From assembly GCF_000526335.1 (NCBI RefSeq), contig NZ_JAFW01000001.1, positions 4,464,001 through 4,528,000 of the forward strand: DNA of 64,000 nt, read 5' to 3'. This DNA is from Arthrobacter sp. 31Y. GTDB taxonomy: Bacteria > Actinomycetota > Actinomycetes > Actinomycetales > Micrococcaceae. Position numbers and translations under genes: made by a program. This document shows, piece after piece, positions 26,498-36,056 of the stretch; within the stretch, counting starts at the first letter, position 1; every line of letters begins with the position of its first letter. A model generated the notes under the pieces. The model saw only the letters and a program-made list of their open reading frames with translations, made no database searches and was not told the DNA's origin.

Positions 26498-27430
26498 CTA
26501 TGCCAATGCCAGTAGTTCCCGGGCCAGGGAGGCATCGGTCACAACAGAATGGACCAGTCCGGCGGAAATGGCGGCGCGCATTGCACGGGCTTTGGATGCA
26601 CCACCGGCGACACAGATGACTTCGGGGATCTTTTTGAGAGTTTCGGCGCGGATGGCGATGGTTCGGTCGTCGATGGTTTTGATGATTCTGCCGTCTTCTG
26701 CAAAGAGTGTGGCGGCCACTTCGCCCACCACTCCCTGGGCGAGCATGTCTTCTGCGTAGCCCAGCTCGCGGGCCGCATCGTAGAGCTGTGAGTTGGGCGG
26801 GTTCCAGCTGCCGACTGCCACTACGCCCTTGGTCACCCTCCGAAACTGGGATGCCGCCTGGTGAATCAAAGGATCCTGAAGGAGAGCGCGTGCGGTCGCT
26901 GGATCCCGGACGACCAAGGGTGCGAAGATGGGCCACATCTTGCCGCCAGCGATTCGTTGGGCGCGACGGAGGATTTCAACTCCATGCTCTGTGGCCTGTC
27001 CGGCCACTCCACCAAGGGCGACGACGTCGCATCGGGGGAGCGTTTCGAGGAATCCCGCGACGGCGTAGACCGTCCGTCCAGAGGTGAAGCCAACCACGTC
27101 GCCTTCTTCCACGATCTCCGAGAGGAGATGGGCCGCTGCCCTGCCGACGAATTCGCGGACGATATCCTCGCCCTCTGAGGGGGCCGTGACCACGAGGGCG
27201 CGGTGGAGACCGAAGCGTTTTTGAAGATCCACTGACAGCCCAGGATCAACCAGATCCCCGGCGCTGATTTCAAACTTGATGATTCCCAGGTCTTTGGCCC
27301 GCTCAAGCATTCTGGCGATCTTGAACCGGGAAACGCCGATCTCATCAGCGATCTCGGACCGCGTCGCGTCATCCCGGTAATACCGACGAGCCACGTAGGC
27401 CATTTTTAGCCGCTCTTCAGGTCCAGTCAT
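26498..27430 (-). CDS. SorC/DeoR-type sugar-responsive transcription regulator
   Basis: 310 residues. The N-terminal helix-turn-helix (TRSEIADEIGVSRFKIARML) is followed by the SorC sugar-phosphate-binding domain (VVGFTSGRTVYAVAGFL, VALGGVAGQ, GVVGEVAATLFAEDGRII, ICVAGGASKARAMRAAI). Such proteins respond to a phosphorylated sugar intermediate. It lies between the two divergent sugar ABC systems and reads away from the second. Start: ATG 27430 with AGGAGG eleven bases upstream; a TTG at 27451 is in frame. Likely controls both operons via GCTCANATGAGCG. Confidence 0.85.
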   Translation of the reverse strand: MTGPEERLKMAYVARRYYRDDATRSEIADEIGVSRFKIARMLERAKDLGIIKFEISAGDLVDPGLSVDLQKRFGLHRALVVTAPSEGEDIVREFVGRAAAHLLSEIVEEGDVVGFTSGRTVYAVAGFLETLPRCDVVALGGVAGQATEHGVEILRRAQRIAGGKMWPIFAPLVVRDPATARALLQDPLIHQAASQFRRVTKGVVAVGSWNPPNSQLYDAARELGYAEDMLAQGVVGEVAATLFAEDGRIIKTIDDRTIAIRAETLKKIPEVICVAGGASKARAMRAAISAGLVHSVVTDASLARELLALA

Positions 27431-27470
27431 GTTTGTCTCATCCTCCTGCAAGTCACCATATCACCAAGCT

Positions 27471-27504
27471 GCTCATATGAGCGCTATGTTTGCCCGTTTG
27501 TTGA
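27471..27504. promoter_or_regulatory. Operator-like repeat 1 upstream of the rightward sugar operon
   Basis: Begins with the perfect palindrome GCTCATATGAGC, followed by GCTATGTTTGCCCGTTTGTTGA. The same arrangement recurs 102 bases downstream, including TTGCCCGTTTGTTGA at the same distance. The pair very likely binds the divergently encoded SorC-type regulator. Confidence 0.65.
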
Positions 27505-27572
27505 AAGTGCCACTATGTTCTACCCGAAGAATTGGAGTGCGCGGGGAGCAAGCTTTCCAGGAATCGGGAAGC

Positions 27573-27606
27573 GCTCAAATGAGCGGTGGTGTTGCCCGTT
27601 TGTTGA
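27573..27606. promoter_or_regulatory. Operator-like repeat 2 upstream of the rightward sugar operon
   Basis: GCTCAAATGAGCG followed by TTGCCCGTTTGTTGA. Second copy of the site at 27471; 66 bases before the ATPase start. A spacing of 102 bp (near ten helical turns) would allow looping between bound regulators. Confidence 0.65.
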
Positions 27607-27671
27607 GAGCCACGTTACATTCATCTCAGGTAGTTAGCGAGGGCGACGGCGTCCTGGCGGAAAGAACAGAC

Positions 27672-29228
27672 ATGACCAGCGCATCAACGGGGACCAGCTC
27701 GACAGTGTCTCCCAATGAGGGTCCCAACGCTCCAGCCACGTTGGAGTGTCAGGACATTGAAAAGGCCTTCGGCGGCGTGCCGGTGCTCAAAGGTGTTTCC
27801 TTGGCGTTGCAGCCAGGAACGATCACCGCACTGGCCGGCGAAAACGGTGCCGGAAAGTCGACGCTGATGAAGATTGCTTCAGGGCAGTACCGCACCGATT
27901 CTGGACGGGTCCTTGTCCGTGGGGAGGACCTCCCTGCCGGTAATGCGCAGATCGCCCACCGGCTGGGCGTGAGCATCGTCCCTCAGGAGCTCGCCTCCGT
28001 TCCGGACTTGAGCGTCTACGAAAACATTTTCATTGGCCGCGAGATTAAAGGACTCTTCGGTCTCAACCGGAAGGCCATGATCGAGGAAGCCCGCAAGAAC
28101 CTGAAAGTCTTCGGCCTGGATATGGATCCGACCACCCGGATGGGAGCGCTGCCCGTCGGCCTCCGTCAGATCATCGAAATCGTTAAGGCCACCAATACCG
28201 GAGCCAAAGCGATCCTGCTCGATGAGCCTTCCAGCGCCATCGCCGAACGGGAAGTCGAACGCCTTATTGCGGTGATGCGGACTCTCCGCGACCGTGGTGT
28301 GGCGCTGCTCTTCACTACGCACAAGATGGAGGAAATTCGTGCCGTCGCAGACCGTGTGGTTGTGCTGCGGGACGGTGGCCTTGTCTTGGATGAACCACTC
28401 ATTTCCCTGACCGATGACGACATCGTCACCGCCATGATCGGACGCGAACTGGAAGACCTGTTTCCGGAACGAAATACCCATGGCGAGGAAACCATCCTCG
28501 AAGTGGACGCGGTCCTCGTCGAAGGAGCAGGCGGCCCGGTCTCGGTGACGGTCCGCCGAGGTGAGATCGTTGGCCTTGCCGGACTAGTCGGTGCTGGACG
28601 TACTGAGCTTCTCGAGACCATCTTTGGCATGCGCAAGGCAGTGGAGGGCGAGGTCCGGGTGGAGGGCCGGGCGGTCAAGAAGCACTCCCCGTCGGCGGCG
28701 ATTGAGGCGAAAATCGCCATTGTTCCCGAGGACCGCAAGGGGTCAGGGGCCATCCTGTCCATGGATGTGCTCGACAACGCGAGCCTTCCACGGCTTGCGC
28801 ACTTTTCCGCCGCGGGATTCCTGAAGCAAGGCACACGCCGTGCCGCCGTCAGGGAAGCCACGGAATCAGTTCGGCTGCGCAGCCGGGGACTCAGCCAGGA
28901 AATGGGAACACTTTCAGGCGGCAACCAGCAAAAAGTCGTCCTTGCACGCTGGCTCACCGGCCCAGTTGATGTGCTGCTCCTGGACGAGCCAACCCGAGGC
29001 GTCGACGTCGGAGCCCGAAGCGAGATCTACCGCATCATCGTGGAGCTGGCATCCCAGGGGATGGCAGTCCTCATGGCCTCCAGCGACATGCCTGAAGTAC
29101 TCAGCCTGTCCCACCGCGCCCTCGTCATGCGGGGCGGGGAAGTAGCCGGCGAACTCAGCCGTGAAGATCTCGACCGCCCCGACGTGCAGGAAAAGATCTT
29201 CCGGCTCGCCAGCGGCCTGTCCCAGTAA
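27672..29228 (+). CDS. Sugar ABC transporter ATPase, two-domain (RbsA/AraG-like)
   Basis: 518 residues with two nucleotide-binding domains. Domain 1: Walker A GENGAGKST, Walker B AILLDEPSSAI and a degenerate signature (LPVGLRQ). Domain 2: degenerate Walker A (GLVGAGRTEL) but intact signature LSGGNQQK and Walker B VLLLDEPTRGVD. Uneven domains like this are normal in the RbsA/AraG/XylG family. The ATG at 27672 lies after GGCGGAAAG. It opens the long rightward operon, under the two operator-like repeats. Confidence 0.9.
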   Translation: MTSASTGTSSTVSPNEGPNAPATLECQDIEKAFGGVPVLKGVSLALQPGTITALAGENGAGKSTLMKIASGQYRTDSGRVLVRGEDLPAGNAQIAHRLGVSIVPQELASVPDLSVYENIFIGREIKGLFGLNRKAMIEEARKNLKVFGLDMDPTTRMGALPVGLRQIIEIVKATNTGAKAILLDEPSSAIAEREVERLIAVMRTLRDRGVALLFTTHKMEEIRAVADRVVVLRDGGLVLDEPLISLTDDDIVTAMIGRELEDLFPERNTHGEETILEVDAVLVEGAGGPVSVTVRRGEIVGLAGLVGAGRTELLETIFGMRKAVEGEVRVEGRAVKKHSPSAAIEAKIAIVPEDRKGSGAILSMDVLDNASLPRLAHFSAAGFLKQGTRRAAVREATESVRLRSRGLSQEMGTLSGGNQQKVVLARWLTGPVDVLLLDEPTRGVDVGARSEIYRIIVELASQGMAVLMASSDMPEVLSLSHRALVMRGGEVAGELSREDLDRPDVQEKIFRLASGLSQ

Positions 29229-29247
29229 ATCCGAAGAGGAAACAACG

Positions 29248-30246
29248 ATGTCGACCACTACTACAGCTCCAACCCCAGCCAATTCAACCACTCAACGCTT
29301 CTCGCGCCAGTGGTTCCAGAACTTGGCCATCCGCTACGCGATGGTCATCGTCATGCTCTTCGTGATCGCGTTCTTCCTTTACCGCAGTGCGCGGTTTGGC
29401 ACAGTTGACAACATCACCACGATCCTTGTCGCAGCAGCCCCGTTCGCTTTGATCGCCCTGGGACAGACGCTCGTCATCCTGACCGGCGGCATCGACCTCT
29501 CTGTAGGAAGTGTCATCGCAGTGAGCGCCATGTCCGGTGCCCTGTTCGCCAAGTCCTTCCCAGACCAGGTCTGGCTCTCGGTACTTGTTGCGGTGCTCGT
29601 CGGACTCGTTGCGGGCAGCATCAACGGGGCGGTGATTTCGTTGATCAACGTTCCACCCTTCATCGCGACACTGGGCATGCTGACGTTGGGATCAGGCCTG
29701 GCCTTCGTCGTAGGCAACGGTGCCCCCATTAACGGCCTTCCGGCAGCCTTCGGACAGATCGCCAACACCCAGATTCTGGGCCTGACCATCCCCGTCATCC
29801 TTATGATCATCGGCATCGTCGGCATGGGGCTGATGATGCGCCGGACCACCTACGGGTTGCGGATCTACGCCGTGGGCGGCAACAGGCTCGCCTCTGAAAT
29901 CGCTGGTGTGAAGACCGGACGTGTGCTCTTCAGCGTCTACGCCATCAGCGGCGCTCTGGCCGGACTGTCCGGCATCATGCTCTCCTCCCGAGTCATCAGC
30001 GGCTCCCCGACCCTGGGTCAGGGCTACGAGCTAGACGCCATAGCCGCTGTGGTGATCGGCGGGGCAAGCCTCATGGGCGGCCGTGGCACTGTCTGGGGCA
30101 CCGCGCTCGGCCTGCTCCTGATCCAGACCCTGAACAACGGTCTGGACATCCTCACCGTCCCTGCTTATTGGCAGGACGTTATCAAGGGCGTGCTGATCGT
30201 TATTGCGGTCGCCGTCGACGTCTGGGCCAGCAAACGCAGGACCTGA
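29248..30246 (+). CDS. Sugar ABC transporter permease (RbsC-like)
   Basis: 332 residues with eight to ten hydrophobic segments and the family marks [39 protein letters not shown] and [17 protein letters not shown]. Start at ATG 29248 after GAAGAGGAAACAACG. It lies 19 bases after the ATPase stop and before the binding protein, the standard order of RbsA-RbsC-RbsB operons. Confidence 0.9.
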   Translation: MSTTTTAPTPANSTTQRFSRQWFQNLAIRYAMVIVMLFVIAFFLYRSARFGTVDNITTILVAAAPFALIALGQTLVILTGGIDLSVGSVIAVSAMSGALFAKSFPDQVWLSVLVAVLVGLVAGSINGAVISLINVPPFIATLGMLTLGSGLAFVVGNGAPINGLPAAFGQIANTQILGLTIPVILMIIGIVGMGLMMRRTTYGLRIYAVGGNRLASEIAGVKTGRVLFSVYAISGALAGLSGIMLSSRVISGSPTLGQGYELDAIAAVVIGGASLMGGRGTVWGTALGLLLIQTLNNGLDILTVPAYWQDVIKGVLIVIAVAVDVWASKRRT

Positions 30247-30304
30247 CACCCACCATTTTTATCCCCCGCATCAGAACCCAACAAAACGCACAGGAGACCG
30301 ATCA

Positions 30305-31381
30305 ATGAAGATTACCCAGCTCGTTCGCCGCGGTACGGCCGTGGCCGCCGCCGGGGCACTTGCCCTGACACTTGGCGCCTGCGGCGCCGGCGACCCCAGC
30401 GCACAGAACGCTGCCAGCGAGGGTGGCAAGAAGCCCGTCCGGATCGGAGTCACCGTCTACAACATGTCTTCCTTCATCACCGAAGGTAAGGAAGGCATCG
30501 ATCAGTACGCCAAGGACAACAACATCGAAGTTCTCTGGAATGCAGCGAACAATGACGTCAGTACCCAGGCCAGCCAGGTAGACCAGTACGTCAGTGCCAA
30601 GGTTGACGCCATCATCGTCGTACCGGTCCAGGCCGATACGCTCCAGCCGCAGATCAGCGCAGCCAAGGCGGCCGGCATCCCGGTTCTGGACGTCAACGCA
30701 ACCTTGAACAACCCTGATATTACGGCCAGCGTCCAGCCCGACGACGTCGCTGCTGGCGCCCAGGAAGCCGAAATGATGATGACGAAGCTCGGAAACAAGG
30801 GCAACGTCGTTATTCTCCAAGGCCCCTTGGGTGGTTCCGGCGAAATCAACCGTGGCAAGGGCATTGACGAGGTTCTGGCCAAGAACCCCGGCGTGAAGGT
30901 TCTCGCGAAGGACACCGCCAACTGGAGTCGTGAAGAAGCCGTCAACAAGATGAAGAACTGGATCTCCGCATTCGGCGGCGAGATCGACGGCGTCATCTCC
31001 CAGAACGACGACATGGGCCTGGGCGCAGTCCAGGCACTGCGTGAAGCTGGCGTGAAAGATGTTCCCGTAGTCGGCATCGATGGCATCGAAGATGGTTTGA
31101 ACGCGGTCAAGAACGGCGAGTTCATCGGCACCTCCCTGCAGAACGGCACCGTTCAGCTCGCAGCCGGTGTGGCGGTCGCTGCCAAGATCGCCCGCGGAGA
31201 AGAGACGAAGAAGGAATATGTCTACAAGATGCCGCCGATCACCCAGGAAAACGTCGAAGACGCCATCAAGCACGTGGTCAGCGACCGTCAGAACTTCCTC
31301 TCTGGCCTGACCAAGCTCACCGACGAGAACCTCCAGAGCGGAAACGTCGCCTACGAAGGCCTTCCCGGCCAGACGAAGTAA
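30305..31381 (+). CDS. Sugar-binding lipoprotein (RbsB-like)
   Basis: 358 residues. Signal peptide and lipobox ([12 protein letters not shown]; Cys24). The mature part is a type I sugar-binding fold ([74 protein letters not shown]). AGGAG lies nine bases before the ATG. It delivers substrate to the RbsAC-like transporter encoded just upstream. It differs from the XylF-like protein of the divergent operon, so the two systems probably take related but different sugars or polyols. Confidence 0.9.
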   Translation: MKITQLVRRGTAVAAAGALALTLGACGAGDPSAQNAASEGGKKPVRIGVTVYNMSSFITEGKEGIDQYAKDNNIEVLWNAANNDVSTQASQVDQYVSAKVDAIIVVPVQADTLQPQISAAKAAGIPVLDVNATLNNPDITASVQPDDVAAGAQEAEMMMTKLGNKGNVVILQGPLGGSGEINRGKGIDEVLAKNPGVKVLAKDTANWSREEAVNKMKNWISAFGGEIDGVISQNDDMGLGAVQALREAGVKDVPVVGIDGIEDGLNAVKNGEFIGTSLQNGTVQLAAGVAVAAKIARGEETKKEYVYKMPPITQENVEDAIKHVVSDRQNFLSGLTKLTDENLQSGNVAYEGLPGQTK

Positions 31382-31393
31382 GCGCACTGTCCT

Positions 31394-31429
31394 GGTGCGG
31401 GCAGCAGGGGACCTTCCGCTGCCCGCACC
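31394..31429 (+). terminator. Intercistronic hairpin after the sugar-binding protein
   Basis: GGTGCGGGCAGC (31394-31405), 12-base loop, GCTGCCCGCACC (31418-31429), perfect 12-bp arms and no T-run. Likely an mRNA-stabilising or partly terminating hairpin that lets the binding protein be made in excess over the enzymes downstream. Confidence 0.65.
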
Positions 31430-31456
31430 ACTCCCACTACCCAAGATTGGTACTTC

Positions 31457-32098
31457 ATGACCATTTCGAGCACCAGGTCAGACACCATCCTCGACGCCGC
31501 CAGGGCCGCGATCCGCAAGGAAGCGCAGGCAGTTGAAGGACTCGGCGCCCAGATCGACGCAAACTTTGCCGAGATCGTGGAGCAAATACTGAGCCTTGAT
31601 GGCAAGATCATCACCACGGGCACCGGTACCTCCGGCATCATGGCCGAGCGGCTCGCCCACCTGCTGGCCGTCTCGGGAACCCCCGCCTTTTACCTTCCCT
31701 GCCTCGATGCCCTTCACGGAGGCATGGGAGCTATCACTAAGGGCGACCTCGTGGTTGCCTTTTCCAAGGGAGGACAGTCGAAGGAACTGACCGAGCTCGT
31801 GAGCCGTCTCGGTGAACGAGGGATTCCGGTCGTCGCACTCACCGAACGCCCTGAATCCCCCTTCGCCCAAGCAGCCGACCGCGTAGTTGTGGTCAAAACT
31901 GAACCTGCCGACGCCGATCCGGGTGGCCTGATCGCGATGGGGTCCACACTTGTTGCAGGAGCATGGGGAGATGCCCTGGCCACCGTTCTCATGGCCCTGC
32001 GCGGACACACTTGGGAAGAAGTTGTTCACATCCACCCCGGGGGAATCGTCGGGCAGCAAACAGAACTGCCACCAGAAGTCGAACTAGAGGACCACTGA
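31457..32098 (+). CDS. SIS-domain sugar-phosphate isomerase
   Basis: 213 residues, one SIS fold: TGTGTSGIMAERLAHLL, AITKGDLVVAFSKGGQSKEL, then GSTLVAGAWGDALATVL and VVHIHPGGIVG near the end. It lies between KdsD-like arabinose-5-phosphate isomerases (without their CBS domains) and HxlB-like hexuloisomerases. It would interconvert an aldose and a ketose phosphate. The next ATG begins 1 base after its stop, tying it to the kinase and the epimerase-like protein. Exact substrate not determinable from sequence alone. Confidence 0.8.
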   Translation: MTISSTRSDTILDAARAAIRKEAQAVEGLGAQIDANFAEIVEQILSLDGKIITTGTGTSGIMAERLAHLLAVSGTPAFYLPCLDALHGGMGAITKGDLVVAFSKGGQSKELTELVSRLGERGIPVVALTERPESPFAQAADRVVVVKTEPADADPGGLIAMGSTLVAGAWGDALATVLMALRGHTWEEVVHIHPGGIVGQQTELPPEVELEDH

Positions 32099-32099
32099 A

Positions 32100-33569
32100 A
32101 TGAGCAAAGCACTGCTGGTGGCTGGGGTGGATTCTTCCACCCAGTCCTGCAAGGTGCAGCTGCGCGAAGCAGACACCGGAGCGCTGGTCGCTACGGGGAC
32201 CGCAGCGCATACGCCGACGTTTCCGCCGCTCAGCGAGCAGGACCCCAATGAATGGTGGGCCGCGTTCACGGCCGCCTTCCGTGCCGCAGTCACCAACGCG
32301 GGCGCGGCACAGGACCAGATCATGGGGATCTCGGTTGCAGGACAGTGCCACGGCCTCGTCGGGCTGGACGCCCAGAACCGGGTCATACGCCCAGCCAAAC
32401 TCTGGAACGACACCACCACCACGCCTCAGCTAATAAAGCTTCGCAACCAAATCGGCGATGAGGCTTTCATCAGCTCCATTGGGTCCCTGCCGACAGCTGC
32501 CTTCACAATCTCCAAGATTGCCTGGCTGGCCGAGAACGAACCCGAGAACTTCCACAAGCTTCAGCACATCCTGCTCCCACACGACTACCTCACCTTCCGG
32601 CTTACCGGCAGGTACGTGACCGACCGTTCGGAAGCATCCGGAACCGGCTACTTTGACGCCGCACAGAACCGCTACCTGCTCAACTTTCTGGGCCTCATCG
32701 CCGAACGGAACTGGGAAAGCATGCTGCCCGAAGTCCTTGGACCTGATGACATCGCCGGCGAAGTAAGCCCGCAGGCGCTGGAGGAATTGGGCCTCTCAGG
32801 CCGCGTTCGCGTCGGTGCCGGAGGCGGAGACCAGCACGCCGCCGCACTGGGACTGGGCGTCCAATACGGCGACGTCGTCTACTCCTTCGGCACATCCGGA
32901 GTCGTCTCCGCCGTCCACCCCAATGCAGTGCACGACAGTGACGGACTGGTCAACGGCGTAGCGGACATGACCAACGAATACATGCCCCTCATCTGCACCC
33001 TGAACGCAGCCAAGGTCACCGACACATTCACCCGAATTCTCGGTGCCAGCCGCGATGAGATGACCCAGCTCGCCTTGTCTGCCGGCGAAGCCACCGGACC
33101 GTCCCTGGCGGCCTTCCTTGACGGCGAACGCACCCCAAACCGGCCGGACGCAGCCGGGATCCTCGCCGGTATCACCACAGCGACGACCCGCGCAGAAGTC
33201 GCCAGATCCGCCTTCGAAGGCGTCGTCTTTGGGCTTTACCGCGGTCAGAAACACCTGGAACGGGCAGGCATCGACGTCTCAGGGCGCATTTTGGCCGTCG
33301 GCGGCGGCGCACGTTCTGCCGCATACACCCAACTTCTGTCCGACGTTGCCCGGCGGCCTGTGTTCGTTCCCAACGAAGACGAAGCCACAGCACGCGGTGC
33401 CGCGGTTCAGGCAGCGGCGGTAGCAACCAACCGAAAGGTCGCTGAAGTCCGTGATGAATGGACCCCGGCGACTACCCTGGTGGCCGAACCACGCACGGTT
33501 TCAAGGGAAGAGGCCTTCGCGGCATACTGCCGCGTCGCGGACGTGGCGGAACTGGACGGCCGGCCATGA
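32100..33569 (+). CDS. FGGY-family carbohydrate kinase (xylulokinase-like)
   Basis: 489 residues. Phosphate-binding loop GVDSSTQSCK at the N-terminus, the xylulokinase-like SEASGTGYFD segment, the catalytic Asp in GGGDQHAAALG and the ATP-site ILAVGGGARSAAYTQLLSDV near the C-terminus. Length and motifs fit XylB. It phosphorylates a ketose such as xylulose or ribulose; the neighbours (epimerase-like, SIS isomerase, polyol dehydrogenases) fit a pentulose formed by polyol oxidation. Overlaps the next gene by ATGA. Confidence 0.88.
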   Translation: MSKALLVAGVDSSTQSCKVQLREADTGALVATGTAAHTPTFPPLSEQDPNEWWAAFTAAFRAAVTNAGAAQDQIMGISVAGQCHGLVGLDAQNRVIRPAKLWNDTTTTPQLIKLRNQIGDEAFISSIGSLPTAAFTISKIAWLAENEPENFHKLQHILLPHDYLTFRLTGRYVTDRSEASGTGYFDAAQNRYLLNFLGLIAERNWESMLPEVLGPDDIAGEVSPQALEELGLSGRVRVGAGGGDQHAAALGLGVQYGDVVYSFGTSGVVSAVHPNAVHDSDGLVNGVADMTNEYMPLICTLNAAKVTDTFTRILGASRDEMTQLALSAGEATGPSLAAFLDGERTPNRPDAAGILAGITTATTRAEVARSAFEGVVFGLYRGQKHLERAGIDVSGRILAVGGGARSAAYTQLLSDVARRPVFVPNEDEATARGAAVQAAAVATNRKVAEVRDEWTPATTLVAEPRTVSREEAFAAYCRVADVAELDGRP

Positions 33570-34234
33570 CCGCAGTACCGGGAACATCGTCACTGGGTAT
33601 TGCCCGGTGGGCCCAGACTTTCGAGCCAGGAATCATCAGCGGCAGCGTCTACGCCGTTCCAGTTTCACGGCGCACCGAAGCAGCCCGCATCCTCACCAGC
33701 CAAGGCCACCGCGTCCACGTCGATTTCATCGTCTCCGACGATGGACAGGCAGTGGGCATCACCCCCGAGGAACTGCTTCGGATGAGTGAGCAGGTCCCGG
33801 CAGCCCGGTTCGATGTGCACCTCATCATTCCCGATCAGGCCATCACCGAACCGGTTTTGACAGCAGCCGCTTCAGCGATCCATGCCGTATCGCAGATCCG
33901 GGCCGAAACGTTCGCGCTCTCGGCCCAAGCCATGGAAACGTTCGCCGACCTGCTGCGAAGCCTCCGCGATCGGAGCGTCTCGATCTGGGCCGAAGTTCCG
34001 GTGGGAACGGACCCCTCAGTCATTGACGGCGCCGAAGGTGCCCTCGTGATGCTGATCGAGTCCGGGACACGAAACGAAGCAGACCGTTCCCAGCTGCGGA
34101 AAGTGGTGACCCTTGCCGAATCAACGAACGTCGGCATCGATGGGGGAGTGACGGCTGAACTGGCAGTTGAGGGCCTGGCGGCAGGAGCTAGCGTGGTTGT
34201 CTCAGGCCGCGCACTATTCGAATTAACCAAGTAA
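33566..34234 (+). CDS. Ribulose-phosphate 3-epimerase-like protein
   Basis: 222 residues. A TIM-barrel epimerase pattern with the expected metal and acid positions: RVHVDFIVSD, ARFDVHLIIPDQ and NVGIDGGVT. Sequence is divergent from housekeeping Rpe, so it may act on a different phosphoketose, for example an allulose- or ribulose-type phosphate. The start overlaps the kinase stop (ATGA). Together with the SIS protein and the kinase it gives a compact isomerisation route into the pentose-phosphate pool. Confidence 0.75.
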   Translation: MTAVPGTSSLGIARWAQTFEPGIISGSVYAVPVSRRTEAARILTSQGHRVHVDFIVSDDGQAVGITPEELLRMSEQVPAARFDVHLIIPDQAITEPVLTAAASAIHAVSQIRAETFALSAQAMETFADLLRSLRDRSVSIWAEVPVGTDPSVIDGAEGALVMLIESGTRNEADRSQLRKVVTLAESTNVGIDGGVTAELAVEGLAAGASVVVSGRALFELTK

Positions 34235-34247
34235 AGAAAGGCGAGTC

Positions 34248-35285
34248 ATGTCAACGGATACTCTCCCCGAATCGATGCGCACCAGCGTTTTGGTGGGCAC
34301 CAAAGACCTCACTGTCGAGAACCGGAAGCTTCCCGAGTACGCCAGCGATGAAGTGCTGGTCAAAATTGCCGCCGTCGGTGTCTGCGGGTCCGACGTCCAC
34401 TACTACCGGCACGGAAGGATCGGCGACTTTGTCGTTGACGCCCCCTTGGTGCTCGGCCACGAAGTCTCAGGAACCATCGTGGCCGTCGGTGACGACGTCG
34501 ACGACTCCCGCGTGGGTCAACGCGTCGCCATTGAACCCCAGCGCCCCTGCGGCAAATGCCGCGAATGCCGGGCCGGGCTTTACAACCTCTGCCCAAAGAT
34601 GGAGTTCTACGCCACCCCGCCCGTCGACGGCGCATTTGCCGAGTACGCGGTCATCCAGGATGCCTTCGCCCACCCCATCCCGGACAACCTCACGGATGAG
34701 GCAGCAGCCCTCCTTGAACCCCTTTCGGTAGCCATTACCACGATGCGCAAGGCCCACGTGGTTCCGGGTAGCAGCGTCCTGATCGCCGGCGCCGGTCCCA
34801 TCGGCATCATCTGCGCCCAGACGGCCAAAGCCTTTGGCGCATCAGAAGTCATCGTCACCGACCTCGTGGCCGAAAAGCGCGAACGCGCCCTCACCTACGG
34901 CGCGACCCGCGTCATTGACCCAGTCGAGGTCGACATTGCCAACGCAGGTTTGGACGTCAACGCCTTCATCGACGCCAGCGGATCACCCAGGGCAGTAGAT
35001 GCGGGCATCAAAGCAGTCCGCCCCGCCGGGTACGTCGTGCTGGTAGGCCTCGGCAACCCGGAAATGACCCTGCCCGTTGAGCACATCCAGAACTACGAAA
35101 TCAACGTCACGGGAATCTTCCGCTACACCGATACATGGCCCGCCGCCATCCACCTGGTCTCCTCCGGCTTGGTGGAACTGGACTCCTTGGTCACCGGACG
35201 GTTCGGCCTGGACGAAGTCGAAGCAGCGCTCGACAGCGACCAGGACCCAACCTCCCTCAAATCCGTCGTATACCCCTCCAAATGA
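34248..35285 (+). CDS. Zinc-dependent polyol dehydrogenase (sorbitol/xylitol dehydrogenase-like)
   Basis: 345 residues of the medium-chain dehydrogenase family. Catalytic-zinc region GVCGSDVHYYRHGRIG and GHEVSG; structural-zinc cysteines CGKCRECRAGLYNLC; Rossmann motif GAGPIGIICAQ. The VHYYRHGRIGDF segment is characteristic of sorbitol/xylitol dehydrogenases, which oxidise a polyol to a ketose with NAD+. AAAGAAAGGCGAG precedes the ATG. It would supply the ketose used by the FGGY kinase. Confidence 0.88.
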   Translation: MSTDTLPESMRTSVLVGTKDLTVENRKLPEYASDEVLVKIAAVGVCGSDVHYYRHGRIGDFVVDAPLVLGHEVSGTIVAVGDDVDDSRVGQRVAIEPQRPCGKCRECRAGLYNLCPKMEFYATPPVDGAFAEYAVIQDAFAHPIPDNLTDEAAALLEPLSVAITTMRKAHVVPGSSVLIAGAGPIGIICAQTAKAFGASEVIVTDLVAEKRERALTYGATRVIDPVEVDIANAGLDVNAFIDASGSPRAVDAGIKAVRPAGYVVLVGLGNPEMTLPVEHIQNYEINVTGIFRYTDTWPAAIHLVSSGLVELDSLVTGRFGLDEVEAALDSDQDPTSLKSVVYPSK

Positions 35286-36055
35286 AAGGAAATCCGTTGT
35301 CACCCTTCTCGCTGACAGGAAAAACCGCACTCGTCACCGGTGGAAACCAAGGACTCGGAAAAGCATTCGCCTTCGGTCTGGCCGAAGCAGGAGCGAAGGT
35401 CGCCATCGCCGGCCGCAGCGCCGAACGCAACGCCCTGGTCGCCGCGGAGGCGAAGGAAGCGGGCTACGAGTTCGTCACCATCACCGCCGACATCACCGAC
35501 GACGCTCAGATCACCCGCATGACCGAGGAAGCCATCACCGGCCTCGGATCCATCGACATCCTCGTCAACAACGCAGGAACGTGCTACCACAACGCATCCT
35601 TTGACGTCACCGACGAGCAATGGGCCAACGTCTTTGATCTCAACGTCCGTGCGCTCTGGAAGGCCAGCATTGCCGTTGGCGCACACATGCGCGATAAGGG
35701 CGCAGGGTCCATTGTGAACATCGGCAGCATGTCCGGTCTCATCGTGAATCGCCCCCAGTGGCAGCCCGCATACAACGCGTCCAAGGCAGCCGTCCACCAC
35801 CTGACCAAGTCCCTCGCAGTCGAGTGGGCCCCGCACAACATCCGCGTCAACGCCGTTGCCCCGGGCTACGTCAAGACCGAGATGGCCCCCGTCGACCGAC
35901 CCGACTTTCAGCGGTACTGGGTAGAAGACGCCCCCCAACAGCGCTTCGCACTGCCCGAAGAGATCGCACCCGCGGTCGTCTTCCTGGCCAGCGATGCTGC
36001 TTCCTTCATCACCGGTTCAGTGCTCGTCGCTGACGGTGGATACACGGCGGTGTGA
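35282..36055 (+). CDS. Short-chain dehydrogenase/reductase
   Basis: 257 residues from the ATG that overlaps the previous stop (ATGA); a TTG at 35297 has the better ribosome site (GAAAGGA) and would give 252. Classical SDR: TGGNQGLGKAFAFGLAEAG (cofactor), NNAGTC, catalytic Ser in NIGSMSG, YNASK (Tyr/Lys), and LVADGGYTAV at the end. Close in style to the polyol or sugar SDRs of such operons (xylitol or arabitol oxidation). Its role beside two zinc dehydrogenases may be a second stereospecific oxidation. Confidence 0.88.
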   Translation: MKGNPLSPFSLTGKTALVTGGNQGLGKAFAFGLAEAGAKVAIAGRSAERNALVAAEAKEAGYEFVTITADITDDAQITRMTEEAITGLGSIDILVNNAGTCYHNASFDVTDEQWANVFDLNVRALWKASIAVGAHMRDKGAGSIVNIGSMSGLIVNRPQWQPAYNASKAAVHHLTKSLAVEWAPHNIRVNAVAPGYVKTEMAPVDRPDFQRYWVEDAPQQRFALPEEIAPAVVFLASDAASFITGSVLVADGGYTAV

Positions 36056-36056
36056 G

